Source: Gigaspora margarita (lineage: Eukaryota; Glomeromycota; Glomeromycetes; Diversisporales; Gigasporaceae). From it: 64,000 bases of DNA. Below the pieces are notes generated by a model, which did not search any database, was not told the origin of the DNA, and saw nothing but the letters and a program-made list of their open reading frames with translations. Made by a program: the position numbers and the translations under genes. This document shows, in pieces, positions 36,418-49,499 of this stretch. The first letter of the stretch is position 1; each line of letters opens with the position of its first letter. Location of the stretch: assembly GCA_009809945.1 (NCBI GenBank), contig WTPW01000497.1:338155-402154 (forward strand), given 5' to 3'.

Positions 36418-37439
36418 TTTATAATATTATTTCTTAAACTATTATAATAATATTTAAGGGTAGAGAGAGAACCCAAAGAATACATATATAACTCAGATTC
36501 AGACTCAAAATTTTAATATAACTTTATACACTTAATTTTATTAAAAGCTTCATACAAAATTATTATAAGTTCAAATTTTACTATAAATTATACAATTTCA
36601 TATCTGAGTATATATACCATGTATTTCTACTCCAAAAATAAGCTACCTCTTTTTTTAATCAAAAAACCTAAAAACTTGTTTTATCCAAAAATAAGTTACC
36701 CCTAATTGATAATAGTTACTGCATGTAAAGTCAAAATTTACTATACAAATTGGTCATAATCATTTAAATAAACTTGTTTAAAAAATCAAAATATATATGC
36801 TTTAAATTTTTATACAAATTAGAGAACCTTTTATTATTTAATAGCTATCCATTTGCAATACTAATTTAGTACAAAATACTGAAGTTAGTACAGATATAAA
36901 ATTCAAATTTGAAAAATTTTTCTTATTAACTTTAAATTACATTTATATAATAAATAAGGATAATTTTAACACTCACTAGAGGTAAAATTCACCAGGGATA
37001 CTATATCTCAAAATGTACTAAGTAAATAGGATTAGATACTCTAAGTAAAAATGTTCAGAACCCCTAAAAACCTTATAAGAACTAAAATTATAACATTATA
37101 TCTAATCCATATAAAACTTCTTTGTTATTCTAAAATTGCACCCTAACCCTAAAAGTTTTTAGACTAGTGAATTTCATCATCAGTAAATTTAAATAAATTC
37201 AATAAATAAATATATATTTATATTTTATTTTGGTATATTTAAAAGTTAGCTAATTTAATAAAAATTATATTAGCAAGTTTAAAAAAAATTTTGAGTATTG
37301 GTAATTTTAATAAGTATAATACACAAATTTGATAAAATTCTAAATACAATAACTCAAACTTTTTATATATTAATAAGCAATCAAAAAATATATATAATAC
37401 CTGAGTATATAAGGTAAGTATAGATATTGTAGTAGAGTT

Positions 37440-37930
37440 AAGAGAAATTTGGTATAACTCTGGATCTTTGGTCTAAATTGAATATTTTTGATACCATTTG
37501 ATTCATTTCGATGAGATGAATCAAGTGGTACCAAAATTGTTCATTTGGATCACAGGATCACAAGTTATTTACAATAGTATATTATACAAAATTGGAGAGC
37601 TGTTGTAGTAGATAAGGGTATTGTGGTAGATTTGCAATAACTCATGACCTATCAGTCCAATCTAACTAATTTTTATACCATTTGAATCATCAATTTGAAT
37701 GATACAAAAATTGTTTGATTTTGATTACTGGGCCACAAGATATTGGTGTTAAAATAGTGTCTAAATATAACATATTAGTTTTTTTGATTTAAACATTTGA
37801 ACGCTAATATTTCATGCCCAATGATAAAAAAAAATAATTTTTGTACCATTTGAATCATCTTGATAAGACAATTCAAATAGTATAAAAATTATTTAGCTTG
37901 GTCCAATGGGTTACAAGTAAAAGCATATCT
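37440..37930. repeat. Three successive units of a foldback repeat
   Basis: Hairpins at about 37486-37545, 37668-37715 and 37835-37895 share 'ttttTATACCATTTGAATCATC' type arms. Each sits in a longer weak palindrome ('ctcatgacctatcagtcca' versus 'tactgggccacaag'). Another copy lies at 1990-2065, and a diverged relative at 38285-38340. Confidence 0.65.
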
Positions 37931-38601
37931 GCCACAATACCCATAATTGCTTTATAAAACATATTTCTAAAAAATTATAATATTTTAATTTAATATATTT
38001 GTAAAAAAATTTAAATTTGTTTAATTTTAAAAAAGTTAATAAAATCTAAAAATTTTTAGTTTTTTATAAGTAAACTAATTAAAATTAAGTGTTGCTTTGT
38101 GCTAATACACAACTAACTTGGTATAACAATTACAAAAAATTCATAAAATTTTTTCTAAAGTTATTATATAAAAAAAAGTTATAGTATTGAATAAAATACT
38201 AATATGTTTTTGTATACTATTATGATTTTAAAAATATATAAATTCTAAAAAAAAATCTATAACTTTTAATCCACTAATCCAATTTAGATGATTTAACTAT
38301 CAAAATGATCCTCTCATTGAGAGAATTATTTTGATAGTTAAATTTTCTAATTTGAATTAGTAAATCAAAAGTTGTAGATTTTCAAGATTTATATAATAAT
38401 TAATATAAATTACTTTATATGTGAATGCTATAATGCCCCAAGAAAAATTATTTTTTTACTAAGTTAAACATTCTTGTTAATTAAATAAAAGTTGTAGAGC
38501 TTGTCTTTGTGGTTCTATTGGTAGTTAAATAATTCAAATCAGCTTAATTTACATAAAGCAAAATTTGTAAGTTCTCTTTGTATTACAGTAGGCTTTGTGT
38601 A

Positions 38602-38976
38602 TATGGGCCCTCAAAAGTAGAAACTAGACAATTTGACAATTTTTTGAAAATTAATCTGTTTGATTAATCAGGTGTAAAATTTAAGGCCCAATCTTTTTTA
38701 CTAAATAATAAAAGCCTGATTACTTAATAAATTTTTGCAATACAACAGTTAAAAGCTTTTGATACTATAATCTAAAAATAGATTTACCAAGATTTGCCAT
38801 CAGTAATACGAGTGTTATATGGATCTACAGATCTAATAATCCTGTTTAAACAGGTTTGTTAATTATGAATAAGTTATTTTTAGATTGTTTTAATTTGTGT
38901 ATCAAATAGATTTTGCTGATTTTCTCAAAATCTGTGATCGGCCAAATTGTCTGGTTTCTACTTTTGAGGGCCCATA
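38602..38976. mobile_element. 375-bp MITE with 36-bp TIRs
   Basis: TATGGGCCCTCAAAAGTAGA at the left equals the reverse complement of the right end, and the similarity continues through 'aaactagacaatttg'. TA flanks both sides (38600-38601, 38977-38978). Confidence 0.88.
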
Positions 38977-39453
38977 TATTTAAAATAACTTCAAAAAAAA
39001 TTTTTTATGTAAAAAAATTTTACAACTATGTCAATAAAGTTTATATAAAAAATAGCATACATTTAAATTTTTAGTTTTCAATTTTTATAAATCTACTCAT
39101 TATTATTTTAACCTTTTATTAATTTACTGTAAAAATAGTAACTTTTTTTTCTATTCTTATTATAATTAACAAATTATCACAGATAATAACCAGAAATTGT
39201 ACCCAAAATAGTATGATCAATGTACTTGATCAATGCATGTGATTGAGAATAGAAGACCAAAAAATTCAGATTTTCAGAATAGTTGATTAAAATAAATTTT
39301 GGAATTTTGTATTATAGTATTAGGAAATGAAGTTGATTGTTAACAATTAATATAAGAAAATAGTAGAAGAATTTTTAAGTTTTAAAATATAATAATTAAT
39401 TAGTAAATTATAAATCGAATATATAAATGCAGCTACTAAATAATTAATAAAAT

Positions 39454-39838
39454 GGGGTCTGTGTCTTGAAAATAGGGTTCCAAGGCCCCAAACCAAAATT
39501 GAGATTTTTGTTAAATCTTAATTTATAAAACACAAAGTTCATTTCATGCAAGTATTATAATCAGTTAACTTAACATTAAAATGAGTTATGGAAGTCCAAA
39601 AGATTTTTTGAATATAGAATGAAACTGGTCAACATAGTGGATAAATATTTTACCATCAATTTGAACGAACATCATTATACAATTTTAATTTTTATCCAAT
39701 AACAAAAAAAAATTGTGAAGATCATATTTAAAATTAGTAGAAAATCAAATTTGGGTTGTTTTGGTTACACAATCTTTATTCACTATTTACTCAAAAAAAA
39801 TTCTAGTGCCGTAGGGTCATTTTCAAGGCACAGACCCC
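39454..39838. mobile_element. 385-bp MITE with GGGGTCTGTG ends
   Basis: GGGGTCTGTG(T/C)CTTGAAAAT is present inverted at both ends. The target duplication is not clear. The interior is non-coding. Confidence 0.75.
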
Positions 39839-40420
39839 AAATACTTATTTTTCATGGTTCTAAGTTAATTTTAGATTCAATAAATATCTAAAAATTTTGA
39901 AACCTGATTGTAATTGATTAAAATATAATAATTTTAATCATTTGCTACCACTTCTACTGATTAAATTTAATAGAGACTTTTATTAATAATAATTAGTATG
40001 CATATAATTAATCAATTATAATCGATTAATCTAAATGTTTTTTATTGATTTTATAAAACTAGATGATAATCAATAGCACAATAATAGTTGAATGATTAAT
40101 TGGTGGTAATTGGTAAAAATTTTTTAGAGATTTAGCTAGGACTCCAAAAATATATATGTAACTCAGATCCAGACTCAAAATTTTAATATAACTTTATACA
40201 CTTAATTTTATTAAAGCTTTATACAAAATTATCATATAAGTTCAAATTTTACTATAATTTCAGATTTGTGTTTATATACTATATATTCCTACTCCAAAAT
40301 AAGTTAGTTACCTTTTGTTTTAACCAAAAAAACCTAAAAACTTGGTTTACCCAAAAATAAGCTACCCCAATTGATAATAGTTAATGCATAGTAAAGTCAA
40401 AATTTTACTAAATAGAAAGT

Positions 40421-41928
40421 TTTAGAATACTCAAAAAGTAGTTCTTATCTAACTTCTGAATAACCTTGCCAATTACCAAATTACTTTGATATCTTGTAGA
40501 GAAAAAGATATTGTTTCTAAATTTTTATACCACAAACTCTGCGAATACGTATTTGTGGCTGCGAATTCAATCTCGTGATTATCATGACAGAAAATCATTA
40601 CTTTAGTATAATGAGATGATCTACAAAATTAGCCAATCACAATAAAGTTCGCTATGCTTAGAAAAGGTATTATGTCAAACTAAAGCATACAGTACCTATA
40701 ACACATTTAATATTTTAAAAAATAAGTTTGATGTTAATGAGGTTTCTTGATAAAATTTCTTTAAAACTTTTATCAAAAGAGCATCAAGAATACCTTTACT
40801 ATGAAATAAGAAAATATTTAAATATAAAATATCAAAAAATAACTTGTGCAAAGCCATCATGGCTTAATAAACAACTTCCCTTTATTAAAGTAAAAATTTG
40901 AATGCTCAAATAACAAAATAAAAATTTTTTTTTTTGTAGTGGTAAAATTTTTTTTTATATTGATGATCTGTTGTTGCTTTTGATTGGATGATTTAATGAT
41001 CGTTAATCTATTTTTAGATTATTGAATTTTTCGAAGAATTATTTTTTTCAAGATGAAAATCTTAATAATTTATTAAATAAATGTAGAACAAAAATGTATT
41101 ATATATTAACAAAAACCAATATTTTCATTTGAATCAAAAATCTTGAAATTGATAAAAAAGTGTCGAAGACGGATTTTCCTAGTACATCGCCCATATTTCT
41201 AATATTTGCGACAGCTTTTTTTTTGACATTACCATACTAACGATCAATAATTACAAATTGATTATACATACCATAATTTCTTTTAACAAATCTAAATAGT
41301 TTACAACATTCATTACAAATAGCGCTTATACATATAAAACCCAGTATAAAGCTAATTTATACCCTGCAACCTTGATTTAGTGACTGGGTATAATTCTTGC
41401 ATTTCTTCACTTATAGCCGGTTTGCTTCATTTTGACTACTTTTAATAAACATCTAACTTATTCGACGGCATAGTTCAAATAAATGAAAATGTCATGTAAT
41501 GCGAATGTTTTTCGAATAGTATAAGGCACTTATTAAATGAATTAGCTATTTTTTTTAACTACAATACTAAATATAATTATAGAATAGAAACAAACAAAAT
41601 TATGAACCAGTGAGAAAAGTTGATTTATAATCTTTACAAATTATGCAGGCACAGTTAGTTTTGATATATTTGGTGTATCATAATAGGCATGAAGAGGAAA
41701 TAGCCAATCAGAGAGTGCAAAATTTGACTATTCCGGATCAGCCCTGCATAGAATCTAAACACGTACGAAATGAGAAAAAAGTGAAAATGCACAAAAACTT
41801 AAGCTGTTTCTATAGCCTCTAACGTTAAGGTTCTAACACTAAATTTTTATCTCATGTGCTTATTTACAAAATCGGATTTCTTGGTTTCTATTCCCACGCA
41901 AATAAGTAAAATGAGTATATATGTATGT
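40421..41928. other. AT-rich intergenic sequence, no gene seen
   Basis: No supported ORF or TIR pair. A few short inverted words only. Confidence 0.4.
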
Positions 41929-43321
41929 TGTAAAAGTGTTGGCAATTAGCTAATCAAATAAAATACAACCAACAACACCAATATCTACTAAACCAATATC
42001 TAATAGTATGGCAAGACTCTTGATCCTCAAATTGGCAGATAGAAAGAGGCGTGCAAAATTTGGTCTGGGTCTCGAGGTTTGTTTGGGTCTTGCTGCAGCA
42101 GGGTTAAATGAAGCTAAGTATATCTTATTTTCTTGTATTTGTTTCTCCTTTATATGGTCCTAACTCCACTCTACTTATATAAATCTTCTTTTATTTTAGG
42201 GTGCTTGGGTTAAAAGGGTTAAATACAATCATTAATATTATTAATGATCGACACATGATCAAGAGTGAAATTGGATTGATGCAGGTGATTAATTGAACAA
42301 TGGGGTGATTGATTGATGAATAAATCAGGCAATCAAAGGGATTAATCGATGGATGAGTTTATATAAAAGGTGATTAATTTGATCTTTCTTTCTCGAACTG
42401 GGTTAAAAATAGGGTTCAAAACTCAGGTCACAACTAATGATATGGCTTTATTTTAGAATAACAGATATTCACAGGTATAAGGTAGGTTCAATAAGTGAAT
42501 TTTATTATAACAAAATGGGTTTAATAACAAGGGAAGCTTCTTAACACTTCTACTCTTATTTCGAAGGTTAGAACTCAAGTTCATCTGAGTTATTCAAATG
42601 TGAACTCGTTCTGAGTTAAACTTTATTGAGGCGAAAAGGGAGGGTTTATATACTTTTTACCTTCATAATAAATATATAGATTTTAGACTAACTAGCTATC
42701 TCTATTGAATTCGCTTCTCCCTTACGATGACTTCACTGTGACTCATCCTCTTTGCGACGAAGGTAGAGGTGGCTTTTCCCAAGCCCAAAGGTATAAGTGT
42801 CATTAAAAACATCTTAGCCTTGACACTACAATCCGTTGTGCGCCAGTACCATTTTACTAGTGAAACCCAAAACTAGGCTAAGTATATTGCTTACAAAAGG
42901 GGTAGTAAATAAACATTGACATTAAAATGCCAAGGGCATAAACTAGTTTTAGCTACCGGGGCTAAGCTACATGTGAAGAATCTATTATTTACGAAAGGAA
43001 AAACAAACAAACATAAGCAGTGGAATACCAAGAGCATAAACTAGTTTAACTACAGGGGCAAAGTTATACGAAGAATCTATTGTTTACGAAAAAAGAAATA
43101 AACAACATTGATAGCGAAATACCAAGGGCACAAACTGTATTGTAGCCCTGTCATGCGCAGTTACTCTCCAGAAATACTATCACGCTATTTGGGGCTATGC
43201 TGATCTCTTGTACCATATCGTAACTTTAGGAGACATCATACGATCATGTGGTATACTTGGTAGGAGAATTACTCTAAAGTAAACAAAAGAAAAAAAATGA
43301 CTTGAGGCGCAGGCCGTCACA
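41929..43321 (-). repeat. 3' LTR of gypsy-2
   Basis: The forward ends are TGTAAAAGTG and CGTCACA. It aligns throughout with 50514-51904. On the minus strand it is preceded by a purine-rich AAGGTGGAAGAT (forward 43322-43333), the likely polypurine tract. Confidence 0.92.
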
Positions 43322-44310
43322 ATCTTCCACCTTATTTTCGAGTTCCATGAGAAAAAAAGGTATCAAGGCTTGAATATTTCTTCTAAGCTAGAACACCGAC
43401 AACCTAGACTAGATTGGATTTACTGTTAGATTTCAAAATTCAGGATACATTTCTTTAGTCTTTCCTGTTTATCTTTTTTGACACTAATTCCATTTTTATA
43501 ACAGTTTCTACGCTTGTGGAAACTATTATAGTTTCACTTTCTGGCTCTTCTCATGAGCCTGAAACTTATGTAGGGATACACTCTAACATTCCTCTGGTGC
43601 TTCTTCTTTAGACTTATCCAGCAGGTAATGTGGACGTTTCCTTCCTTATTCCCATCCATAGATTTCCTCTTTTCTTATGCCGATATGGCATGCAGTGTGT
43701 AATAGTTATGCTATAGTATCCATCCAGGGCTTCTTCTTAAGACTTATCTGGCATGGATATGGACGTATCCTTCCTTCTTGCCATCCCATGTCTTTCTTTT
43801 CTTTCTTTACTCAGGCTACACTTTGACATTCCTCTGGTGCTTCTCTCGTAGACTTACCCAGCAGGTAATGCAGATGTTTCCTTCCTTCTTGCTATCTCTT
43901 TTACTCTTGAATTTCTTCTCTTGACTTGGTTTTTCTTCACTTTTGACATTAGGTTTCTTCTTGCCTCAGCGTGGTGTATATGTGAGTGTGTGAGAGTTTT
44001 TTTATTTCACTTTTATATAACTAAAAAGAACTAAAAATCTTTTTATTATTAAAAATGTGCCCCAACCTCGCACATTTTTGTCGTGACCAACCACTAGTTG
44101 TACCTAACGTCACATTCTTAGTTAGCTTCTTTTATTGAAGCAATTGCTCATATTCTGCTTGAGGTAGATTACAAACATTTGATAATGTGGTCCAATTAGT
44201 GCAGTACAGCTGTCCTATACTATAATGCTCAAAAAGGCAGTGGACTCTGCTGGCAGCATCAGTGAAGTGCCTGGGTGTGGTCCTTCAGAGTCTGAGAGTG
44301 TCTTGTTTTG
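43322..44310 (-). other. gypsy-2 3' untranslated region with three spaced repeats
   Basis: The region lies between the integrase and the 3' LTR. Three related blocks of about 70 bp (43590-43660, 43722-43790, 43825-43900) share 'ctctggtgcttct', 'agacttayccagcaggtaatg' and 'tttccttcctt' words at spacings of about 110-130 bp. No frame is open through them. Confidence 0.6.
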
Positions 44311-44560
44311 GGAATCAGTTTATCACTTCTCCCAAATGGAAAGTGTGGACCAGACTTCCGATTTGTTCCTTTTGTTCAAGTGCATGAATCATTTTTCCGT
44401 AAGCTATAGTGGCTCTTCGAAGAGCATTTGGCTCCTCTTCATAGAGATAGGAAGAGGGGTCTTTGAGTGCCAGGTTGATTGTACTTAGGTCGATATGAAT
44501 TTGGATGGCTGCGGTACTATTCATATTTTTTTTTTTTGTATAAAACAAAAAAAATTCGAT

Positions 44561-45840
44561 CTAGTGTGGGCTTCTATCGAGCCTTTTATACTCCCCTGTC
44601 ATAGTACAGTTTAAAAGTTTCTTGTTTATAGGGGCTAAGAGAACTTTCCTGTTCATATTACAAAGCTTATAGGCACCATCCGGGAGGAGGTTGTGTATAT
44701 AGTATGGGCCCTTCCATTTAGGCTCCAGTTTGTGGCTACAGGTGCCTAACATTCTAGCATTATAGACCAATACTTTATCTCCGATGGAAAGAAGGGGGTG
44801 GCGAGGCTTTGTTGGTTGTATTGTGCCTTCTGTTTGTTTTGAGCAGCTTGTATTTGACGCACTGCCTCTTCCCGAGCCCATTGAAGGTCATGATCGAGCT
44901 CATATATTTGTTGAATTATTGTCCCCTGGAGTAGATTGGGGAATCACTAGAGTGTAGAGGGAGCTTGGTCTGTCATCCATACACCAAGTAAAAGGGTGTT
45001 TCCCAGGTTGAAGCTTGTTTTGCGGTCCGATATGCGAACAATATAGGGGCTATTAGCAAGTCCCAATCTCTGACATTCTCCACTAATCGTGCCAGAGAAT
45101 TACAGAAATCTTGTTAAACCGCTCTACCAACCCATTAGTTTGTGGGTAGTACAGGGTAGAGTAGTGGTAGTCGATTGTTAGTTTAGCCAGTAATTCGTCG
45201 ATGAGGCAGTTACAGAAATGGGATCCCCTATCTGATAGTATGCTCTAGTGGCACCCATGTGGCATATTATCTCCTCGTAGATAAATTTTGCTACTTCTTT
45301 AGCATCATCTTTCGGAATAGCCTGAGCTTCCAGCTACTTGGTCATGTAGTCGGTAGCTATTACGATATAATGGTTGGTTTGTGTTGCGATCGTTAGGGGT
45401 CCAAAAATATCAATTCCAACCCTATGGAATGGGGCTCCCATTGGTATAGGGTGTAAAGGTTCTCATAACTTTCATACACTATGCCTCTGACAACTTTCAC
45501 AAGTCTTGACATATTCCCGTATGTCTTGATACATGTTAGGCCAATAGTAGTAGTCACGCAATTTGTTGAACAGGATATTCTTCCTGAAATGAGCACCTAA
45601 CAGGTGGTTGTGGGCAAGGGCAAAGATAGTATCCACCTCCCCTTCTTGTAGAACCTTAATCGATTTTTTTCTTTTATTTTCTTATACAGGGCTCCTCTTT
45701 CCAGACAGAAGAATCAACTCTGCTTTTCTAATTGCCCTTGTTGCAGCTTGTCATAGTGGAATGGGTATTGCTGATATTGCAGGTAAAGTTTGACCGCTTG
45801 GTAGTGTTGTGGTTCCATCTTCCTTAATGCCAGCCTACCG
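44561..45840 (-). pseudogene. gypsy-2 integrase
   Basis: The HHCC zinc-binding part is readable at about 45470-45600 (H-L-L-G-A-H-F, then Y-Y-Y-W-P-N-M and C-E-S-C-Q). It is followed by the start of the catalytic core (V-G-I-D-I-F-G-P-L at about 45400). The C-terminal GPY/F region (W-K-G-P-Y-Y-I-H-N-L-L-P-D-G-A-Y-K-L) lies at 44561-44881, ending A-P-I-N-K-K-L-L. TGA and TAG codons follow C-Q-R-H-S-V, and the rest of the core is frameshifted, so it is not expected to be active. The enzyme would join element cDNA to the chromosome. Confidence 0.85.
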
Positions 45841-46298
45841 ACGACCTGGTCTGAATTGAGTTTAATTTCAGGTTTCATATAACGGGTTTGGGCATAAAAA
45901 TTGTTCTTCTTTCAGGGTGTTTTTCTTTTAATACACCCTGAGTAATTCCCGGTTCAAGAGATTTTTTTTTTTTGTAGTCATATATGCTTCATTTTTAACT
46001 CCTCCTAGGTCTCCTCTTTCTCTAGTTCGGTTATTTTATTGTTGGGTATATTGGTTCGTTTACCATTTGGTCAGGTATTGCTGTGGGATACCTCCAAAAA
46101 CCTTTATAGGTCAAGAAACTATGGGTAAGCATGGTAAAACTTTTTAGCGAAAAATTATTAATAATTTGGTAAATCGGTGATTAGGGCCCCTCAACTTGCC
46201 CTAACCCATTCTGATTAACCATTCTCTAACATCAGGTCCGTACAGGATATATTTTTTTTTTTGGAAGAAAATAATGCTAAATTGTTAAATATTTATAA

Positions 46299-46299
46299 G

Positions 46300-46327
<28 letters not shown>
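46299..46327. repeat. (AT)n microsatellite
   Basis: An uninterrupted run of about 14 AT dinucleotides lies inside the gypsy-2 spacer region. Confidence 0.95.
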
Positions 46328-46332
<5 letters not shown>

Positions 46333-46339
46333 TTTATAG

Positions 46340-46980
46340 TGAGTCACAGTGGTCCCAGCTTATGTACCCATCATCATCCTTAGAAGTGGTTGCTTCATGG
46401 TTATCCCAATCGAAGGGTGAATACTCTGGTTAAATACGGGGTAGTTTGATCATTTCATAGTCTTCTTCATCTTCTAGTTCGGGGGTATAACTTTCCTCTC
46501 CCCATTGAGGCATGTCGATCAAGTACGTTTCATCCAAATCTTCACTTACTGGGATACAATCTATATTCAGGGTATCGATTATATGATACCCTACTTGTCT
46601 AACCCAGGTTGTTTCAGCTCATAGTTCTTGGGTAAGTTGTCGTACTAGTACCTTTTGGTGCATTTCTGACTTGATTTGACTGTTAGTAAGTTCTTCCTCA
46701 TGTTCCCAGCTGAGTAACCTGAATTACCCATTTCTTCATCACTCTAGCCATTCCATTTGTCTATGCTTGCTAATTCCTCCTCTATTTCTTCATTCCATCC
46801 TACATGGATGGCCTGTCCCATGGTTCCCTTGAGCATTTTTTTTTGAGGGTCTTCTGGCAAGAACCCTTCCCAGGTAACCCGAAAGGCTTCGATTTCCAGG
46901 TTGGTAGATTTGGATATCAAACTGCTAGTAGGCTCTTCAGGTAGTTTTTCAATGCCTCCGGCACTATTGGTTTTAGTGGG
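46340..46980 (-). pseudogene. gypsy-2 acidic spacer between RNase H and integrase
   Basis: Minus-strand translation is acidic and partly open. It includes S-T-N-L-E-I-E-A-F-R-V-T-W, H-V-G-W-N-E-E-I-E-E-E-L-A and, after a frame change, P-E-L-E-D-E-E-D-Y-E. It is broken by stops. I do not recognise a domain; it may be a linker particular to this lineage of elements. Confidence 0.45.
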
Positions 46981-46999
46981 GTGGTTGGATCATTTGGTT

Positions 47000-48340
47000 A
47001 CTTCCTCTATAATACGAGATAGAGCATCCGCATTACTGTGAACTCTGCCGGCTTGGTGTACTATAGTAAAGTTGTAGGGCTGTAACCATAGAATCCATCG
47101 AGCCCTACGTCCCTTTAGAGCTGACTTTTGAAGCCACTTTAGAACAGAGTAGTCAGTGACAATTACAAAAGGTTTATACTCTAAGTAATGTTAAAAGTAT
47201 TCCACGGCCCATACTACGGCATAACACTTTAATTCGGTTGTAGCGTAATTTCTCTCTAGTCAGGTGAGACTTTTACTAGCATATGCTATGACATACTCTT
47301 TTTTATGGTCGTCTTTCTGCGCCAATATAGCTTCCAATCCAACACCCAAGGCGTCAGTATGAAGATAAAATGGTCAGTTGAAATCAGGGTACTGCAGTAC
47401 CAGAGCCGAGGAGAGGTGGTTCTTTAGTGCATTGAAGGCAGTTTCCTGCACTTCGTTCCACTCAAATTTTACACTCTTTTCCAATAGGTAGTGCAATGGC
47501 CTGGCTATGGTTGCAAATCAGAGAATAAATTGATGATAGTAGGAGGCCAAGCTGACTAATGCTTGGAGCATTGTTAGGTTGGTTAGGGTAGGAAACCCCC
47601 TTACTTTAGCTACTTTTTCCATGTCAGGGCGGATACTATTTTTATCTACTGCGTAATCCAAGAATCTAATTTCTTGCCAGAATAGGTCACATTTTTTTGG
47701 GTTCAACTTCAAGCTAGCAGCACAGATTTCAGCAAAAACTTGTTGGATATGCCCTAGGTGGTCCTCGAACGTGGGCGAGTAGATGATGATATCATCCAGG
47801 TAAACAGCTACGAAGTGTCTGATATACTTATTGAGCATGTGATTCATGGTTTGTTAGAATGTGGCTGGGGTATTACACAGTCTGAAGGGCATAACTCTGA
47901 AGGCGTAGACCCCTTGCTTTGTAATAAATGCAGTTTTTTCTTGGTCATGGGTCATACACCGATTTGCCAGTAGCCGCTAGCTAGATCGAGACCGGAAAAC
48001 TATTGTGCAGTGCCGAATACTTCCAATAGGTCATCTATTCAAGGTAGGGGATAGGTATCTTTCTTGGTTACAGCATTTAATTTGCAGTAATCGATGCACA
48101 GCCATAGTTTGCTGTTTTTCTTTGTAACTATAACCACAGGTGAGGTCCAGGGGCTCTTTATTTCATATATTAGTTCTTTGTTTAATAAATTTTTAATTTA
48201 TTTTTGTAGAAATTCTTGTGCATCGGGGGCTGTTCAGTATGCAGTTTGCTTAATGGGCTGGGCTTTACCAGTGTCGATTTCATGCTGGACTTCTGCGGCT
48301 TATCCAAGTTCATCTGGGCTACTGGGAAATAGGTCTTGGT
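47000..48340 (-). pseudogene. gypsy-2 reverse transcriptase and RNase H
   Basis: The RT fingers are readable at about 47990-48180 (S-P-W-T-S-P-V-V-I-V, R/C-I-D-Y-C-K-L-N-A-V-T). The catalytic Y-L-D-D is at forward 47791-47802 in the open 47518-47847 block, followed by K-K-C-D-L-F. RNase H follows at 47000-47500 with [32 protein letters not shown] and S-N-A-D-A-L-S-R. Several TAG/TGA codons occur, for example where Trp or Arg is usual. Confidence 0.88.
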
Positions 48341-48346
48341 ATTTCC

Positions 48347-49129
48347 TTATGACACAATTGCTGCCTTTTTTTGCCCTTCCCTCATAGCAACTTCTGGTAC
48401 CAATTGGTCAATAATATTCTTAGGGGTTAATTTCGGGCCTTCGTCATGATTAGGGGTTGGAAGTTCCTCAAGATCGGTAAGGTATATAGCTAGACTGAGC
48501 ATTTCTTTATATAAAGGTAGGGGTGGTACATCTGCATTTTTGGTATGATTGCTCTCTACCTCTTCCACAGTCTCTTTTTCGTAGGTATCGAAGAAGTCTT
48601 CCTTTTCTTCTTCTGTGGTTTCTTGGAGGACATCAGGTGGGTCTTCTCGGGTTTGCACGATAGGAATTTCTGCGCCTTTCCCTAGGTATTTAAAGATAAG
48701 TTTGTTCTCATCAAAGTGGATATGGGCTCTGATTTTTTGGAGCTAATCGTTTCCTAGAAGCATGGTTTTGTCCGAGAATTCAATGATTTGGAAGTTGGTA
48801 GGTACAGGGATACTTCCAACGGCTATAGTGATACCAGGTATTTTTCCTAGAGCATGCTTTCGGGCACCATCTGCCATTACTACGACCACGGTCGATGGTT
48901 TCTTGATTTGGAAGCCTAACTTGTCCATAAGTTTCTTTGAAATAATGCTGACGGCTGCACCAGAGTCTAATACTGCTATTATAGGGTTATTTTTAACCCT
49001 CACATAGCACTTGGCTGTAGTTGTCTTGGCGCTAGGGGTAGGTTTGGCTAGGTTGGGTTCTTCTGGAATTGGTATAATAGTGCATCGAAGGGCTTGGGCT
49101 AGATGTTGCCTTTGTTTCAGGACCTGCAA
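48347..49129 (-). pseudogene. gypsy-2 protease region and acidic linker
   Basis: The block 48743-49129 is open and contains the retropepsin motif V-L-D-S-G-A-A-V-S-I-I (forward about 48955-48985) and a second-half motif I-I-E-F-S-D-K-T-M-L-L-G-N-D. A Glu/Asp-rich linker of about 100 residues follows at 48347-48658 before RT. The enzyme would cut the Gag-Pol polyprotein. This is the least damaged part of the element. Confidence 0.85.
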
Positions 49130-49499
49130 TAACTGCCCTAGGTAACATTGGCCCGCTGTGTTAGAATATCCTCCGCAATGTTATAGAGAAGAATTTGGTC
49201 CACTACTGATGGTCACCTTCTTTTTCTTTGGCAGGGTACGACTTCCTGTTGTGGTGGTTCTTGTTGAATCACTTCCATAGGAGCTGACTCCATGGGTTGG
49301 GTGGGGATGCCCTGGTCATTAGTAGTTCTTTTTCTCAACCGTTCATCCCAACCAGTCTCATTTTCTGGCCTTTCTTTTCATTTAATATTATATAATTCCT
49401 CAGATTGATACAGATTACATAGATTAACAGTCTGGGGTCAGTTATTTCTGGCCTGGGGATTAGTGAGGGTGGACCTGGGGGTTTGATGTTGTTCCGAAA

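Larger units (their letters stand above)
36473..40420 (+). repeat. Dispersed direct repeat pair, about 290 bp each
   Basis: The blocks 36473-36765 and 40133-40420 share 'actcagattcagactcaaaa'-type starts, 'ttaatataactttatacact' and 'ttgataatagtta', with roughly 85-90% identity by eye. They lie 3.7 kb apart in the same orientation. No coding was seen in either. The segment between them contains other elements listed separately. Confidence 0.7.

Noticed and set aside
37440..38340. CRISPR-like spaced repeats
   Set aside because: The units are long foldbacks with diverged copies and no uniform spacers, in a eukaryotic genome.
44225..44488. 87-codon plus-strand ORF inside gypsy-2
   Set aside because: It lies opposite the end of the element's polyprotein region and has no recognisable features.
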